DNA of 64,000 nt from Undaria pinnatifida (GCA_012845835.1 JABAKD010000005.1:9814823-9878822), one strand, 5' to 3'. Shown: positions 28,600 to 41,400, numbered from the stretch's first letter. The notes: generated by a model from the sequence alone, not told the origin. A program made the numbers and translations.

Positions 28600-28735
28600 A
28601 AAATGAAAAGACACTCCAGTGGTGAGATCGAAGATTTCGTCGAAGCTCATCTTTGCATGCTGTGTGTGTGATACTCCGATCGCGCGTATTACGGTGTGTG
28701 TCCTCATTAAGGATATATACGGTATATATATATAT
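28600..28735 (-). repeat. R1 terminal fragment
   Basis: R1 core in reverse with CTCCGATCGCGCGTATTACGG and CCTCATTAAGGATATA, directly abutting the A tail of the SINE at 28738-29039. Confidence 0.8.
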
Positions 28736-28737
28736 TT

Positions 28738-29039
28738 TTTTTTTTCTCACACTTTTACTTTCCAGCTTCTGGACAAGCCGTGGTCACAGGTGTCGTCCCT
28801 TCTCCCCCCCGGTTCTTGCCTTCAATTTTTATCGCGCATAGGGTTCAGCAATCCCACTGCTCGTCGATTTTTCATCGGGTGTTGCTAACTCACGCTCTCA
28901 CGTTTTCCGCAAGTCAATTTGTGCACAAGAAAAATTCCCAACGAATGTATACGCGTATGCACTCGGCGGGGCTCGGACTCACGAAACTGACCTATACCAG
29001 GCTCGAGGATAACCTGATACGCCACCGGGGCGACCGGCA
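28738..29039 (-). mobile_element. tRNA-derived SINE, copy 2
   Basis: Reverse orientation. The tail appears as a T tract at 28738, and the head ends with CGCCACCGGGGCGACCGG at 29039. B-box seen as GGGCTCGGACTC in reverse. Confidence 0.85.
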
Positions 29040-29864
29040 CATATATAGGTCGGCGACTCCCCTTAGAACTACAACAACAGCAGTGTAGCATGTACCAGGG
29101 TCAGCAGGGTGGTGTCAATCAATCTGTGCGTGGACACTATAAAAGCCGTTTTGTGGGGGGCGAACTATGACGGCTGTGGAAGGAATGCATAACTCATTAG
29201 TTTATCATGTATAGTATACCCGGTAAGTCGTATAACCGGGGGGGGAGGGGGGAAAGGGGGGGGGTCAACAATTTTAGGTAGCATAAATGTAGGGGGCGGG
29301 CGGAGGGGGAGGAGCGGGGGGGGGGGGGGGGGGTGTACTCAGTTTGTGCATGGTCACAGTCGTATGATCATAGACCCTCGCATCCCTATTATGCCGGGAT
29401 GGAGCACGTCGGGTTTTCACCAACCAGGCAGAAATTGCTTGCACCAAGCGCGAAGCGCCGTGAGGTGTTCGGAGAGCCGCATGAAGGGTGAACTGCATCC
29501 TTCCAAAAATCGCCCGTAAGACGGACTTCGGCACCTTGTGCCTACCTATCTTGCTTATGGATGACAGCGCCGATTAGTTACTTTTTTTCTGGTGTGACCA
29601 CTCCGGAGACAGCAATGGGTAGGATTATGAAACTGCCTCGTGGGTGCCTTACCATATTCCCACTACGCGATGCGATTATTCCCCTTGCACGGAGTTAGGG
29701 TTCTCCACCCCGCACAATATGATCTAACTCGATAACCATACTGGTGACCGCCAAAATAAAAAAAAACGGCACCCTGGTCGTCTAGCTCACGCAGTGATTG
29801 GCATGTGTTACATCGTCGTTGCCAACCAACGCCAACCCCAATTTACATATCTTATGAAAATAGA
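29040..29864. other. Intergenic with repeat fragments
   Basis: An R1 middle fragment lies at 29045-29190 (GGCGACTCCCCTTAGAACTAC to TGACGGCTGTGGAAGG). 29335-29540 is the reverse copy of 900-1110. The sequence up to 29864 is otherwise unrecognised. Confidence 0.55.
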
Positions 29865-30686
29865 ATTACACTCCAGCTGTGAGATCGAATATTTCGTCGA
29901 AACTCATCTTTGCAATGTGTGTGTGATACTCCGATCGCGCGTATCACGGGTTGTGTGTCCTCATTAAGGATATAGATCGGCGACTCCCCTTGCAACTACA
30001 GTGTAGCTATCAAGGTCAACAGGGTGATGTTAGTCAGTCTGTGCGCGTAAACTATAAAACCCGTTTCTGAGGGGGACAAAATCTGACAGCTGTGGAAGGA
30101 AATGCAACAGTTTATCAAGTGTATCCTGTAAGTCGAATATCCGGTGAGGGGAGGGCGGAGTTTTGAAGGGCGTGGGGGCATGGGTTTGGACAAGAAGGAG
30201 CGGGGGGGGGGGGGGAACGGGCGGGGCAACTCAAAATGTGCGTGGAAACTATAAGTCCTTTTCAAAAGGGGATAAATCTGACGGTTTTTGAAGGAATGCA
30301 CCAGCTTATTTTGTGTATCCTGTAAGTCGTACAACCAGTGGGGAGAGGGCGGAGTGTTCGAGGGGGTGGGGGGGGGGGGGGGGGGGGGCAAAAGGGTTTT
30401 TAACAGTTTTAGGTCGCATAGATGTAGGGGTTTGCTATACGCGTGGTGTTCGAGGGGGTGGGGGTGGGGGGGGGGGCAAAAGGGTTTTTAAAAGCTTTAG
30501 GTCGCATAGATGTAGGGGTTTGCTATACGCGTGGTGCTAGGTCTAGGCGATGGTGCCGGTCGTGGGGAAGGAGGGGGCGTTGGGGGGGGGGGGGATGAAT
30601 TGGAGCAGCGGCATAGATGGCTCTAGAAGGATAATGAAGTGATTTCGATGTTAGGTGGGGCGTTTGAGCAAGAGGGAGCGGGGGAA

Positions 30687-30717
<31 letters not shown>

Positions 30718-31355
30718 AAGTTTTTGACAGGTTTAGGTCGCATATATGTAGGGGCTTGCTGTACGCGTGGTGCTAGGTCTAGGCGATCGTGCGGGTGGCG
30801 GGGAAGGATGGGGTGTTGGGGGGGGGGGGGCGTTGGGGGGGGGGCATGAATTAAAGCTACGTCATGGATGACTAGAAAGATGATGACGTGATATCAATTG
30901 CGTAGAATTGTTTATTACTCTGGCCGATTTCGACTTTAGGGAACGTGGAAAAAAAGGGGGGGCGTAGGGGGGGGCGGGGGGGGGGGGGCGCGGAAATTAT
31001 TTGGAGATACGGCGTGGATGGCTAGAAAGATTATGAGGTGATATCAGCTGGCTGGTAGTGTTTACTACTTTGGCAGATTTCGATTTTAGGTGAGGCGTTT
31101 GAACAAGAGGGATTGGGGGGGGGCGGGAGGCGGGGGGCGGGGGGCGGGCGGGACACTTCAATATGTGCGCGGAAACTATAAATCCTTGAAGGGGATAAAT
31201 CTGACGGTTGTAGCAATAATACATCCCTTTATATCACCTGCCCGGTATTGTATATTATTATATTATAGCAGATTTGATGTTAAAGCTTCATAATTTGTTG
31301 TTGTACGCGATGGATCGCAAAATAGAATATTTCAATCGATAGGTACAACCATGTA
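29865..31355 (-). repeat. Near-full-length R1 element with G-tract modules (minus orientation)
   Basis: Starts with the R1 core at 29875-29945 and ends at ATAGAATATTTCAATCGATAGGTAC. At least four internal modules (near 30290, 30400, 30490 and 30720) repeat the series TTTTAGGTCGCATAGATGTA, GGGGTTTGCTATACGCG, TGGTGCTAGGTCTAGGCGAT and then a G tract of 10-27 bases. It mirrors 13360-14860. Confidence 0.78.
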
Positions 31356-31590
31356 CATATGTATAATGTTTTACAGCGTAGGTGCCAACCGAGGCCAACT
31401 ATCATATATATGGATGTACATTTTGAGGGGGACGAGGGACGGGGGGGGGGGGGGCGTCAACAGTTTTAGGTCGCGTAAATGCCTAGGGGCTTACTGCACG
31501 ATAGCGGGTGACGGGGAAGGAGGTGGCGGGGGAAGGTTAATTTGAACTTGAAGACAATATAACAAAATGAATTGGAGCTACCGCATGGAT
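31356..31590. repeat. Further R1-type module
   Basis: Contains CAACAGTTTTAGGTCGCGTAAATG after a G tract, as in the R1 modules, but outside the limits of the mirrored element. Confidence 0.6.
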
Positions 31591-31599
31591 GACTCGGAA

Positions 31600-32090
31600 G
31601 AGAAAGAGGTCATATATATGTTGTTGTTGCTGTTCTCACGTTAACTCGCATCATCAAGTCCGTGGTCATAGGACAGGCTCCAGTCACTCTGGAGCTGAGG
31701 AATACCCCAGGGAAAAAACACACACACACAAGTCAAAGGTGGCACACGCATATATCAGAGCTGACGCAATTCATGCCTCCACCAGAAACATATATAATCG
31801 AAATCGAGATTCAGCCTACGATGTGCCTGGTCCATACTGGTGCATACGTCTCACTACCTACTCGCGCCTGGAAAAACCGACCGTACCGCTTGCCACCCAA
31901 GAAAGGCTACGTACCACGTATATGTTGCACGTAGCACCTATCACTACGCGCATATATACACACGACCGACGCAAGTCAATTGGCAAAAAAGAAACAAAGA
32001 AAAAAAAAGAACATAAAGGAAATAAAAGACAAGAAAGCGAAAAACGAAAAAGGAAAGGAATATCACCTGTCGGGTAGCATATACTATGTA
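31600..32090 (+). repeat. Two dispersed repeats side by side
   Basis: 31618-31720 (TTCTCACGTTAACTCGCATC, CCGTGGTCATAGGACAGGC, GGAATACCCCAGG) recurs at 34395-34490 and 43575-43670. 31745-31925 (TGCCTCCACCAGAAACA, CAGCCTACGATGTGCC) recurs at 36045-36205. An ORF across the second copy pair (CLVHTGAYVSL / CQVHTGGAYISL) is similar in both but is not recognised as a protein family. Confidence 0.7.
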
Positions 32091-32310
32091 TGTATGTACT
32101 ATAGTGTTTAGTTCTTTGCAAGATTTTGATTTTTTTAGGTGGGGCGGCGGGGGAGGGGGGGGTGGGGTTGGTGGGACGGCGGGGGAGGAGTGTCTGTGTG
32201 ATGGGGGCGGGGGGGGGGGAAGGAAACGGAGGTGGATGCGAGAAAAATGTTCTGCCAGCTGCGTGTTAAATGCAGGTAGGTACCTGCGCCCAATACGAGT
32301 ATATATAGTT
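32091..32310. other. G-rich spacer, no gene
   Basis: G-rich block at 32145-32235 only. Confidence 0.5.
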
Positions 32311-32314
32311 AGTG

Positions 32315-32380
<66 letters not shown>

Positions 32381-32381
32381 A

Positions 32382-32426
<45 letters not shown>

Positions 32427-32451
32427 CAGTAGTAGTAGTAGTAGTAGTAGC

Positions 32452-32486
<35 letters not shown>

Positions 32487-32498
32487 CAGTAGTAGTAA

Positions 32499-32531
<33 letters not shown>

Positions 32532-32562
32532 CAGTAGTAGTAGTAGTGGTAGTAGTAGTAGC

Positions 32563-32622
<60 letters not shown>
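32311..32622. repeat. (GTA)n microsatellite
   Basis: About 104 triplets with scattered GCA, ATA and GTG variants. It is the reverse-strand type of the CTA array at 18349. Poly-Ser, poly-Tyr and poly-Val frames are artefacts. Confidence 0.97.
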
Positions 32623-32623
<1 letters not shown>

Positions 32624-32639
32624 TTGATAGGGTAGTTCC

Positions 32640-32943
32640 TTTACAAACACGAAAAAAATCACAGAATCCTCACAAAATTTCACGATTTTCCTGACATTTT
32701 TTTTGAAAACTCTGAAAAATGTCGCGTTTTCCAAAACAAAATCGCGTTTGCTTGTTTTTTTTATCAGGAATCCTGACATCAATTTTCATGGAAAAAGTCA
32801 AAAAAAGCGATTCTGAAGTCCGGATTCTTCCTGACAAATATCACGTTTGTTTCGCGAAAAACGTCGCGTTTTTTGTTGTCAGGATTCCTGCAATTTTTTG
32901 TGTTCGTTAGGAACGCGGCAACTATTAAATGCATACAAGTAAT
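32640..32943. other. AT-rich sequence with internal repeats
   Basis: Repeated AAA(T/C)GTCGCGTTTT (32727 and 32859) and AGGA(A/T)TCCTG (32767 and 32881) give it an internally repetitive look. No gene. Confidence 0.5.
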
Positions 32944-34106
32944 TACGCGATAGTTCTTCATTTTTTTGGAGTTATGAGTTTTGATTCTTTGCCTTTGGGT
33001 TGTTCGTAATGTCCTGAGGGTCTTCGTCGGGTTTTGGGGTGGTTCTTCCATTAATTTTTCTTTCTGTCCTGCCGAACCCCTTACTCAGTGCCGGGTCAGG
33101 GTTCGGGTACAACGCCGCTATCTGAGGCGCAGGGCTGTCGCCTTTTCGTCATTGTTCAATTTCGCCCTGCCGACGCCCTCCTCAGCCCAGAGCCGGGGGG
33201 GGCGACCAGGGTAACCTGTTCGCGCGTAACGTGGTGCAGGGCTATGTACGGGTCTGTGTGTCATCTTATATCTTTTGTGTGTTGTATTTGTTCTATTTTG
33301 TCTTTTTTCGTCTAAACACTTCCCCCCCTAGCGGGGCTGTAAGTGTTGCCATCTTCCATCCCGGGTATTTGTCGTTCCCTCGTCTAACCACCCGCCTTGC
33401 CGATGGCCCGCGGGAGGTTTTTTGCATGACTTCTCCTTTCTATTAGCGTCTGTGTTCCCCTCCATATCGACGAGGGCTCGCCTCGCCATAGTACCTTTCC
33501 TGTGGTTGGTTTGCCGTAGAGCCTTTCCTGCCCCCCCCCGCCACACCGGCGGCATGCGGCAGGTTCTAGAGCCTTCTCTGCCCCCCCCCCCCGCCACACC
33601 GGCTGTACGCGGCAGGTTTTTTATGGGTGTATTTTGCCTTGTTGAAGGGTCTGCGTTTTTTTCAACTGCTTTTTTTCGCGTGTTCCTGGCTCCATAGCCA
33701 GACGGTTAGAGGTGTGGGAGTGGGTTTTGAGGAGCCGCATCTTCTTCGACTCATGGTCTAGTTCGTAGAACCGGAGTTTCCCCGAATCTCCCACATTTCT
33801 GCATATATATATATGCGACTCATCAGGGTGGGCTAGTGTTGAGACACGCCCTCGAAAGGCCTGTAATTATCCGAATTCGAGATCAATTGGATGGGTTTCG
33901 TTTGATAAGGTTGGCGTTTTATATTCGAGAAATTTAGGAAATAGATCGGAGGCACGAGCCTCCGATTTCGGAAGCTATCCGGGGCTCTGGTGGAATGGAA
34001 TAAATCTACGTCTCTACGAAGGAAACGAAATTGAGTACTCTCCGAGGATCTGCTCAATTGGCAGACCTGCAGGGGAAACTCTTGTGTCCCCACCTATAAC
34101 TTCACA
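32944..34106 (+). mobile_element. Ty3/gypsy copy C, only 3' region and LTR
   Basis: 32944-33836 aligns with the 3' region of copies A and B (TTATGAGTTTTGATTCTTTGCC, CTATCTGAGGCGCAGGGCTGTCG, CGTAACGTGGTGCAGGGCTATG). The LTR is 33837-34106 (TGTTGAGACACG...ACTTCACA) with the intact ATCGGAGGC / GCCTCCGAT stem. No 5' LTR or coding sequence. Copies B and C share a duplicated block ending CACACCGGC..TACGCGGCAGGTT that is single in A, so B and C form a subgroup. Confidence 0.82.
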
Positions 34107-34511
34107 TAGAGAAGAAGGCCGCATGTTGGACTTGCGTCAAATATTGCAGAACACAGCAACAATAATGCTGCTGATCGATGCATTTTGCTGCTGCTGCTGA
34201 CTGCTGCTGCTGCTGCTTGTTGCTGCTTGCTGCTTTTGTTGCATGCCGCGGCTGCTGCTATGCCCCCCTCCCCTCCCGCTCGCTGCTGCATGCTGTTGCA
34301 CATGCCGGCGTTTTTTTTTCTCTTCTAGACTACTCGTATAGGTATGTGTATTATGTATTATGTATGTATATGGACGTATCACATGTATTGATATTTTTGT
34401 TGTTGTTCTCACACTAACTCGCATAATCAAGTCCGTGGTCACAGGACAGGCTCCTGGAGCTGAGGAATACCCCAGGGCGAAACAAGAAAAAAACAAAGGT
34501 GGTACACGTAT
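34107..34511. other. Intergenic; CTG/GCT-rich stretch and a dispersed repeat
   Basis: 34185-34300 is rich in TGCTGCTGCT. 34395-34490 is the second copy of the 31618-31720 repeat. Confidence 0.6.
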
Positions 34512-35480
34512 ATTATAAAAATAAAATACACTCCAGCTGTAAGATCGAAGATTTTGTCGAAACTCATATTTGCAAGTTGTGTGTGATACTCCGATCGCGC
34601 GTGTTACGGGGTGTGTGTCCTCATTAAGGATATAGGTCGGCGACTCCCCTTGCAACTACAGTGTAGCTATCAGGGTCAACAAGGTGATGTTAGTCAGTCT
34701 GTGCGCGGAAACTATAAAACCTGTTTCTGAGGGGGACAAAATCTGACAGCTGTGGCAGGAAATGCATCATCAGTTCATCATGTGAATCCTGCAAGTCGAA
34801 TAACCGGTGAGGAGAGGGCGGAGTTTTTATGGACGTGGGGGCCTGGGTTTGATCAAGAGGGAGCGGGGGGGTGGGGGGGGGGCGGGACGGGCGGGGCAGC
34901 TCAATCTGTGTGTGAAAACTATAAATCGTATCCTGTAAGTCGTACAACCAGTGAAGAGAGGGCGGAGCGTTCGAGGGGGTGGGGGTTGGGGGGGGGGGGC
35001 GAGGGGAGGGGGCGAAAGTTTTTTCTCAACATCTTGAGGTCGCATAGATGTAGGGGTTTGCTATACGCGTGGTGCTGGGTCTAGGCGATGGTGCGGGTGG
35101 TGGGTGAAGGAGGGGGCGTTTGGGGGGGGGGGGAAGGAGGGGGCGTTGGGAGGGGCAGGGGGGGGGGGGATTGCAGCAGCGGCATGGATGGCTCTAGGAA
35201 GATAATGAGGTGATATCAAGTGCGTGGAAGTGTTTATTACTCTGCCAGATTTCGATGTTATTAGGTGGGGCGTGTGAGCAAGAGGGAGCGGGGAAAAAAA
35301 AAGAAGGGGGGGGGGGAGTCTCGGGGGGGGGGTGGGCGTGGGGGGGGGGAGGGTTTTCAAGAGGTTTAGGTCACAAATAATATAAAAATACACTCCATCC
35401 AGCTGTGAGATCGAATATTTGCTCGAAACTCATCTTTGCAAGCTTGTGTGTGATACACCGATCGCGCGTATTACGATTTT
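34512..35480 (-). repeat. R1 copy, long, followed by a second R1 core (35385-35480)
   Basis: Core at 34528-34600, GGCGACTCCCC at 34637, GTGCGCGGAAACTATAAAAC at 34700, then G-tract modules to about 35380. A new core begins immediately, so two elements lie head to tail. Confidence 0.8.
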
Positions 35481-35803
35481 TTTTTTTTTTTTTTTTTTTT
35501 TTTGCACACTTTTACTTTCCAGCTTCTGGACAAGCCGTGGACACAGGTTTCATCCCTTCTCCTCCCCGGTTCTTGCCTTCAATTTCTATCGCGCATAGGG
35601 TTCAGCAATCGCACTGACTGCTCGTCGATTGTTCATCGAGTGTTGCTAACTCACGCTCTCGCGCTTTCCGCAAGTCAATTTGTCTACAAGAAAAAGTCCC
35701 CAACGAATTTATACGAGTATGTATGCACTCGGCGGGGCTCGAAGTCACGAAACTGAACTATACCAGGCTCGAGGATATCCTGATACGCCACCGGGGCGAC
35801 CGG
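35481..35803 (-). mobile_element. tRNA-derived SINE, copy 3
   Basis: A T tract of about 25 at 35476-35502 is the A tail in reverse. The body has CAATCGCACTGACTGCTCG with a small duplication, and the head ends CGCCACCGGGGCGACCGG. It is inserted against the R1 core in the same arrangement as copy 2. Confidence 0.85.
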
Positions 35804-36514
35804 TCCACGAATATATGTAGGGGGGTGTGCCATACGCGTGGTGCTAGGTCTAGGCGATCGTGCGGGTGGTGGGGAAGGAGGGGGCGTTGGGGGGGGGGGG
35901 GAGGGATGAATGAAAGCTACGTCATGGATGGCTAGAAAGATAATGACGTGATATCAATTGCGTAGAAGAAGTGTCTATTACCCTGGCCGATTTCGATTGT
36001 AGGCGGGCGTTTGAACGAAAGGGCGGGGAAAAAATATAGACTATATCACTGCTGACGCAATTCATGCCTCCACCAGAAACACATAAAAGTGAAATCGGGA
36101 GTCAGCCTACGATGTGCCAGGTCCATACTGGTGGTGCATACATCTCACTACTCGCGCCTGGAAAAACCGACTATTATACCGCTTGCCACCCAAGAAGACT
36201 ACCTCGAACTATAACTACGCATACGCATGATATACTCCGTACATACGTTCGGCTTCTCTCGATGTGTTGTTGGTGAACGAATGAAATAGCTGCGTGGTAA
36301 GTACATGTATATTACTAGTATAATACAACACCAGCAGCAAGCAGTGCTGTCATTCTTTCCACCCTCAGCGACATCATCAAGATTGAGTACACACCCAGTG
36401 TCAGTGCTGCAATTCTTCATCCTATTAATAGAGAGATAGATACCAAACTAGCAAATTATTAGTACGCCGAGGTACAGTATGTGGTGTGGTAGCAGTGCAG
36501 GCTACGATATATAT
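35804..36514. other. R1 module, copy of the 31745 repeat, then unrecognised sequence
   Basis: 35818-36020 is an R1 module. 36045-36205 copies 31745-31925. 36206-36510 holds nothing recognised. Confidence 0.55.
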
Positions 36515-37010
36515 TATAAAAATTCAAATACACTCCAGCTGTGAGATCGAAGATTTCGTCGAAACTCATCTTTGCAAGCTGTGTGTGATACTCCGATCGC
36601 GCGCATTACGAGTTGTGTGTCCTCATTAAGGATATAGGTCGGCGACTCCCCTTACAGCTACAGTGTAGCTATCAGGGTCAACAGGATGATTTTAGTCAGT
36701 CTGTGCGCGGAAACTATAAAACCCGTTTCTGAGGGGGACAAAATCTGACAGCTGTGAAGGGAAAGGGGGGGCCTGGTTGTGATCAAAAGCGAGCGGGTTT
36801 GGAGGGGGGCGGGGGGGGGGGGGGGGGGGGGGAAGGGGCAATTTGTGCATGTAAGCTATAAATCCTTTCGAGGGGATAAATCTGACGGTTTTGGCACCAG
36901 TATATTATTGGGGGCGGGGGGGGTGGGGGGGTGGGGGGGTTGGGGCGGGGGGGGGGGGGGGGGCAGCTCGATATGTGCCTGGAAACTATACATTATTTCG
37001 AGGGGATAAT
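36515..37010 (-). repeat. Recent R1 copy
   Basis: The first 340 bp nearly match 16447-16795. It continues into two G tracts of more than 15 bases (36810-36832, 36950-36963). Confidence 0.85.
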
Positions 37011-38310
37011 ATATATGTTACATACCTGGTGGTATGACATACAAACGAAGTATATATATATATTTCTGTGGTTTTTCCCCTGTAGTCTACTACTACTACT
37101 GCTGTATACACTTCGTTCTCAATATAATATCAAATAAATATCGGAACTGAATATTATGTTGTATTGTTCGATTATTTGTGGCATCACTTCGAGGCCAAAA
37201 ACTCAACTACGTACAGAGTAACTCACTCCTCCTCCTCCCAATCAATGCACTGAAGAACTGCTGCTGCTGCTGCCGCCGCTTGCTGTTGTTGTAGTCTTTT
37301 GCCCACACGAACGAGGAAAAAAGACTCGACCCATGGATGGAGGAAAAGAAGAAAAAGTCAAACGGTCATGCAGATGTGATGAGTCAGCGTTACATCATTT
37401 ATTTTACTATATTATCATTAGCGCGTCCTCATCATCATCCCTATCATCCCTGTACGTATGCTATAATACCCATACGTATATTACCCCATCGTACCCCGAG
37501 CCCTTTGCCTCTCGTGCGGTCTCGAGAGTCTCGAAGTAAATGTGACACTCCCCGTAACAGAGTTCCAAAGATCATCAGAAAAGTATCTGAAACGTCCTGT
37601 GATGAATCCCCCTTTTCCCCCCCCTGTAGATCTGGTCTGATTGCTCGCGTCATATTCCACGACGATTTCTCCGAAAAACGCAATTCGGGTCGTAGATCTC
37701 TGCCACAGGATCTACCAGATCTATCTGTAGATTTGAGAATTTTGATCTTTTTGGGCGGTCAAAACAGTAGATTTCATGCTTTGAGAGCCGGTCGCCGGCA
37801 AGTGACGCCATTTTCTGGCAGCATGTTCCAAATTCGCAGCAAATTTGGCCCTTTCTTCGGAACTTGTTCCACGGATTCGGACGATATCTGATTTGCTGTG
37901 TTGTTTTGTGCTATGTCATACCCTGTCCGCAGCAGGTTGGCATTTTATGTGAACTTTCTGTTAGAGGCGAATCTGCTGTACGTACGCAGTACATACCTCG
38001 TCATCAGCAGCCCAGCAGCCCAGCGGTCATCTTTTTTTGTGCCACTCACCACCCATTGACTGAGCGCCAGCCTTTCAGTTCATTCACGATCGCCGTACCA
38101 GAGCACCGGTTTTATACGTCTCTCTCTGGCTGCTGCTGCTGTTGCCACCCCCGACCCCCCCCTTCAACACCAAGATCGTCTCATCTATTTTCTGGTCTCT
38201 GCAGCAGCTTTTCCGCAGCCAAAGGAAGCCGACGAAGCAGTAAACATCATCACCACAGCTGCTAGCAGCAGGAGGAGGAGTAGTTGTTGTAATAGGCCGC
38301 GACCAGCACC
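37011..38310. other. Upstream region of the ammonium transporter gene
   Basis: No repeat copies were seen from about 37330 to the start codon, unlike the 30 kb to the left. A 184-codon open frame (37337-37891) has no recognisable domain. Around it, AGATCT/GTAGAT motifs recur (37627, 37692, 37717, 37729). Promoter and transcription start lie here but cannot be placed from sequence alone. Confidence 0.45.
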
Positions 38311-38419
38311 ATGACGTCTTCTGCCGAACCCACGGTGGAATCCCTGTCGGCGGAAATGGCCGCTCTCCAAGGCGACGTCGACATATTTTGGCTGATGTTC
38401 GGCGCCATTCTCGTGTTCT
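38311..38419 (+). CDS. AMT: AMT exon 1
   Basis: The start ATG at 38311 follows CCAGCACC. It encodes a 24-residue polar N-terminus and half of helix 1, and ends TTC T before GTGAGTATCG (phase 1). No earlier in-frame ATG is needed. Confidence 0.9.
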
Positions 38420-41400
38420 GTGAGTATCGCGCTCGTGCCTTGTTTTCGTTTGTGCTGCGGCTTTCTTGTTGGCGAATTCCAGAAGGAAGCTAGAGAACAG
38501 TTTCCCTGCTAATAATACCAATACCATCATACGTGATCGGTTGATGTGGCTCCTTCTGCTCTGTGGTCGGCGCCCAGCCACACCTCCTAGCGACTGGCTA
38601 GGGGAGGGCCTAGCCCTGCGTCCTGCGTAGCGTGCAGGATGCAGATATCTCGTATCAGCTCACAGCAAATCGGTCGGTCGATGGGTAGATAGAGGTGCCG
38701 ACGACACGAGATGTGGCCACTGCTGCATGCATGCTGTACATAAAACACGTGTATATATGTGCCGTACGCGGTGGTATATTGTTTGAGCTCTCGCTTTCTC
38801 GGGGCACGACGATAGGGCGTTGCCCATTCTCCTACCGAAGTAGCAGCACAGCTTTTTATATGAACGGGTTCTGCAGGCGGCGCCAAAATCTGAGTTTGAT
38901 TTGATGAAGATACTCAACTTTCGCGTGAGACAGCTGAATTGTGTGTGTGTGTGTGTTCTTCACATTAAACTGGGTGCTGCTGGCGCCTTTCATAGATTAA
39001 ACATGCACCCGTTTGTACGTTTTTTCGATCTGTTTGCCTCGCCTCCCTTCCATGCCGGACTCCTGCTGCGCTGTGACTGCTCTGCGTTCCGCCGCTTCGC
39101 CGTCGACCTCACTCTACACCCACCGACCCCCACAGTCATGCAGACGGGTTTCGCTATGCTTGAGGTGAGCCTGTGTCTCCGTTTAGCCGGCTGATGAACA
39201 AACGATTGTTGGTTGGTTTGCAAAGGGTCTGAAGAATATCCTCCTGGCATCAACTGAAGCAGGGTATTTTTTCGTTCCTATACAAAAACATGGATAAAAC
39301 GAAGGCAAAAGGCGGTCAGCACTGCTCGGCTCATAATTTTTAGAAGTCAGCAAGACGAGAGCACCAAAAATGCCCCGCCTCTTTCTTTTTACGATACCAG
39401 AGTAGACCTTGCCTCTACCAAGGCGCTCCGCGCGCATCCCCAATCTGCGACGACTGCGGTGTACTCTAGCACCGACCACTGGGCGCACTGGATCCTCTCG
39501 GGTTCTCCCACCATCTCTCGCTCCCCCCGTGCCACCCTGCCCTATTAGCGTGGTCGTGTGGTTTGTTAGGTACCCAGTGCTCGGCAGGTCACTCAAACTT
39601 TTCGAAAGTTGCGTCATGTTTCAGCATTTTTTTTGTTTCTTATATTCTACGGTAGTTCTACGTGCTTGCATGCTCTCGTAATCATACCTGTCAGTTTGCC
39701 CAGGAAAGCGCCAATATCTTGTTGGCAAGGAGACTCCGGATATCCGTCTATTTTTTCAACTTGTTTTTTTTCAGAATGTATTTTGCGTGGAACCTTTTCA
39801 ACCGTTCCCAATTCAGTAACGATTGCAGTCTAAATCCAAGTATTGTTTCCTCATGTTGGGAATGCAGTGCTAAAAGGATTGACCTTTCTTCCGAGATAAA
39901 TGCGCTTGCCGGTTTTGGCACCCTCTGCCCTTTACGTACGATGATAGACCTACTATTATGGAAAAATTTTTAGCGATTATTTCTGGCGATTATTTTTGTA
40001 GTTTTGAGGCTCCAGAAATAACTGCATCAGAAATAAGCGGCGTCCATTATGGCTTCTGATTTTTGGAAAGTGGTTTTATTTTGAATTGGTAGGTCTTGTT
40101 TTGCCGTTTGCCTTTATTTTTGAAATCTGGCACGTACACTGTCGCCGGTGACGTTAGGTCATCACCGCCTCTGCTGCGGTCTCTTCTGCTGCGCTGCTGC
40201 TGTGGTGCTGGTGTGGTGTGCCTGTGGTGGTTTCGATGGTGGTGGTGCTGCTGCTGTCGCGTTTGTGTGAGGATGAAGCTCTGTCTCGCACACAACAAGC
40301 GCAGTATGCTGTCGTAGGTGTGTTTGTGATTCTTTGTTATGGGTGATGAGTGACGTGTACAGCAGACAAGTATCATACCAGGTACAGTATGGGCAGTGGT
40401 GACATGTGATACTTGGTACGAGGTAGTATCCAAAAGTCAAATAATCCCAGTTTTGAGAGGTTGGAAGAGCTGTTATTTCTGGGCTCAGAAATCACCAGAT
40501 CCGCTGATTTCTGGCCTCGATTATTTCTGAACCCAGAAATAACGATGATTTCTGGTCCCATAGTGGAAGGTTTTTATTTTTGGCGTCGGAGATCCCGGTT
40601 AAAGAGAGAAATAATCGATGAAAATTTTCGCCATAATAGTAGGTCATACGCCGATACGCCCTCTTACCTTTTTGATATACCAGCGAACTTTTTGCTGCGG
40701 CGACGAGGCAGAACAGCAGCAACTACTGCAATCACTTGTCGTAATCATACGTACAGCAGTACAGCAGTGTAGTATTAATAGTCAGAGCCCGTAAGTACGT
40801 CGTATGTGTTTCCATGTCATAGCGGCTGTTGCGCTTTATACGAACGTTTGATCGTGCTTGCCGGTACTGCTACCATACTGCCGTAGCCCCTTGTGCGCTT
40901 GGTACCATGTGTTCGGTTTGTTCACTGTTCACTATTAATAGTCGACTACTCAGTTTTTGGTGGAAATGCTGTTAATTTCCAGGGTACAGAGTACTTGAAG
41001 TTTCGGTTCGTCTCTCGAGAGTCTCGGCACGTTTCTTGGCGCGCCTCTCGGTGTATTTTTTTCGTTTTGTGTTTTTCCCAACTTTTTAGAGCCCAGAAAC
41101 CCGTTATTATACTAATTCCTCGTGATTCCCCTCCGAAAAATTAGTTTCCAACTTGTCTTTTTTTTTTTTCTTTTCTTTTTTTTCATCCTCCGGCGGATGG
41201 GGAAAAATAAAGCTTTAGCTCACCACACTTCCGCGTATTTTCATACGCGTCGTGCGTCGATTTAACTCAGTTGCTTTCGCAGCCCAACGCTAGCTGGCAA
41301 CCTGGTAGTCGTGTTAAATTTTCGTTTCCACCCAACGAAGTGGAAGCTTTTTCTTGCAGCTCATTTTTCATGCAACTACCGAGAAATTGCGTTTCATTTT

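Noticed and set aside
32086..32782. Poly-Ser and poly-Tyr frames of 157-202 residues
   Set aside because: Translation of the GTA microsatellite.
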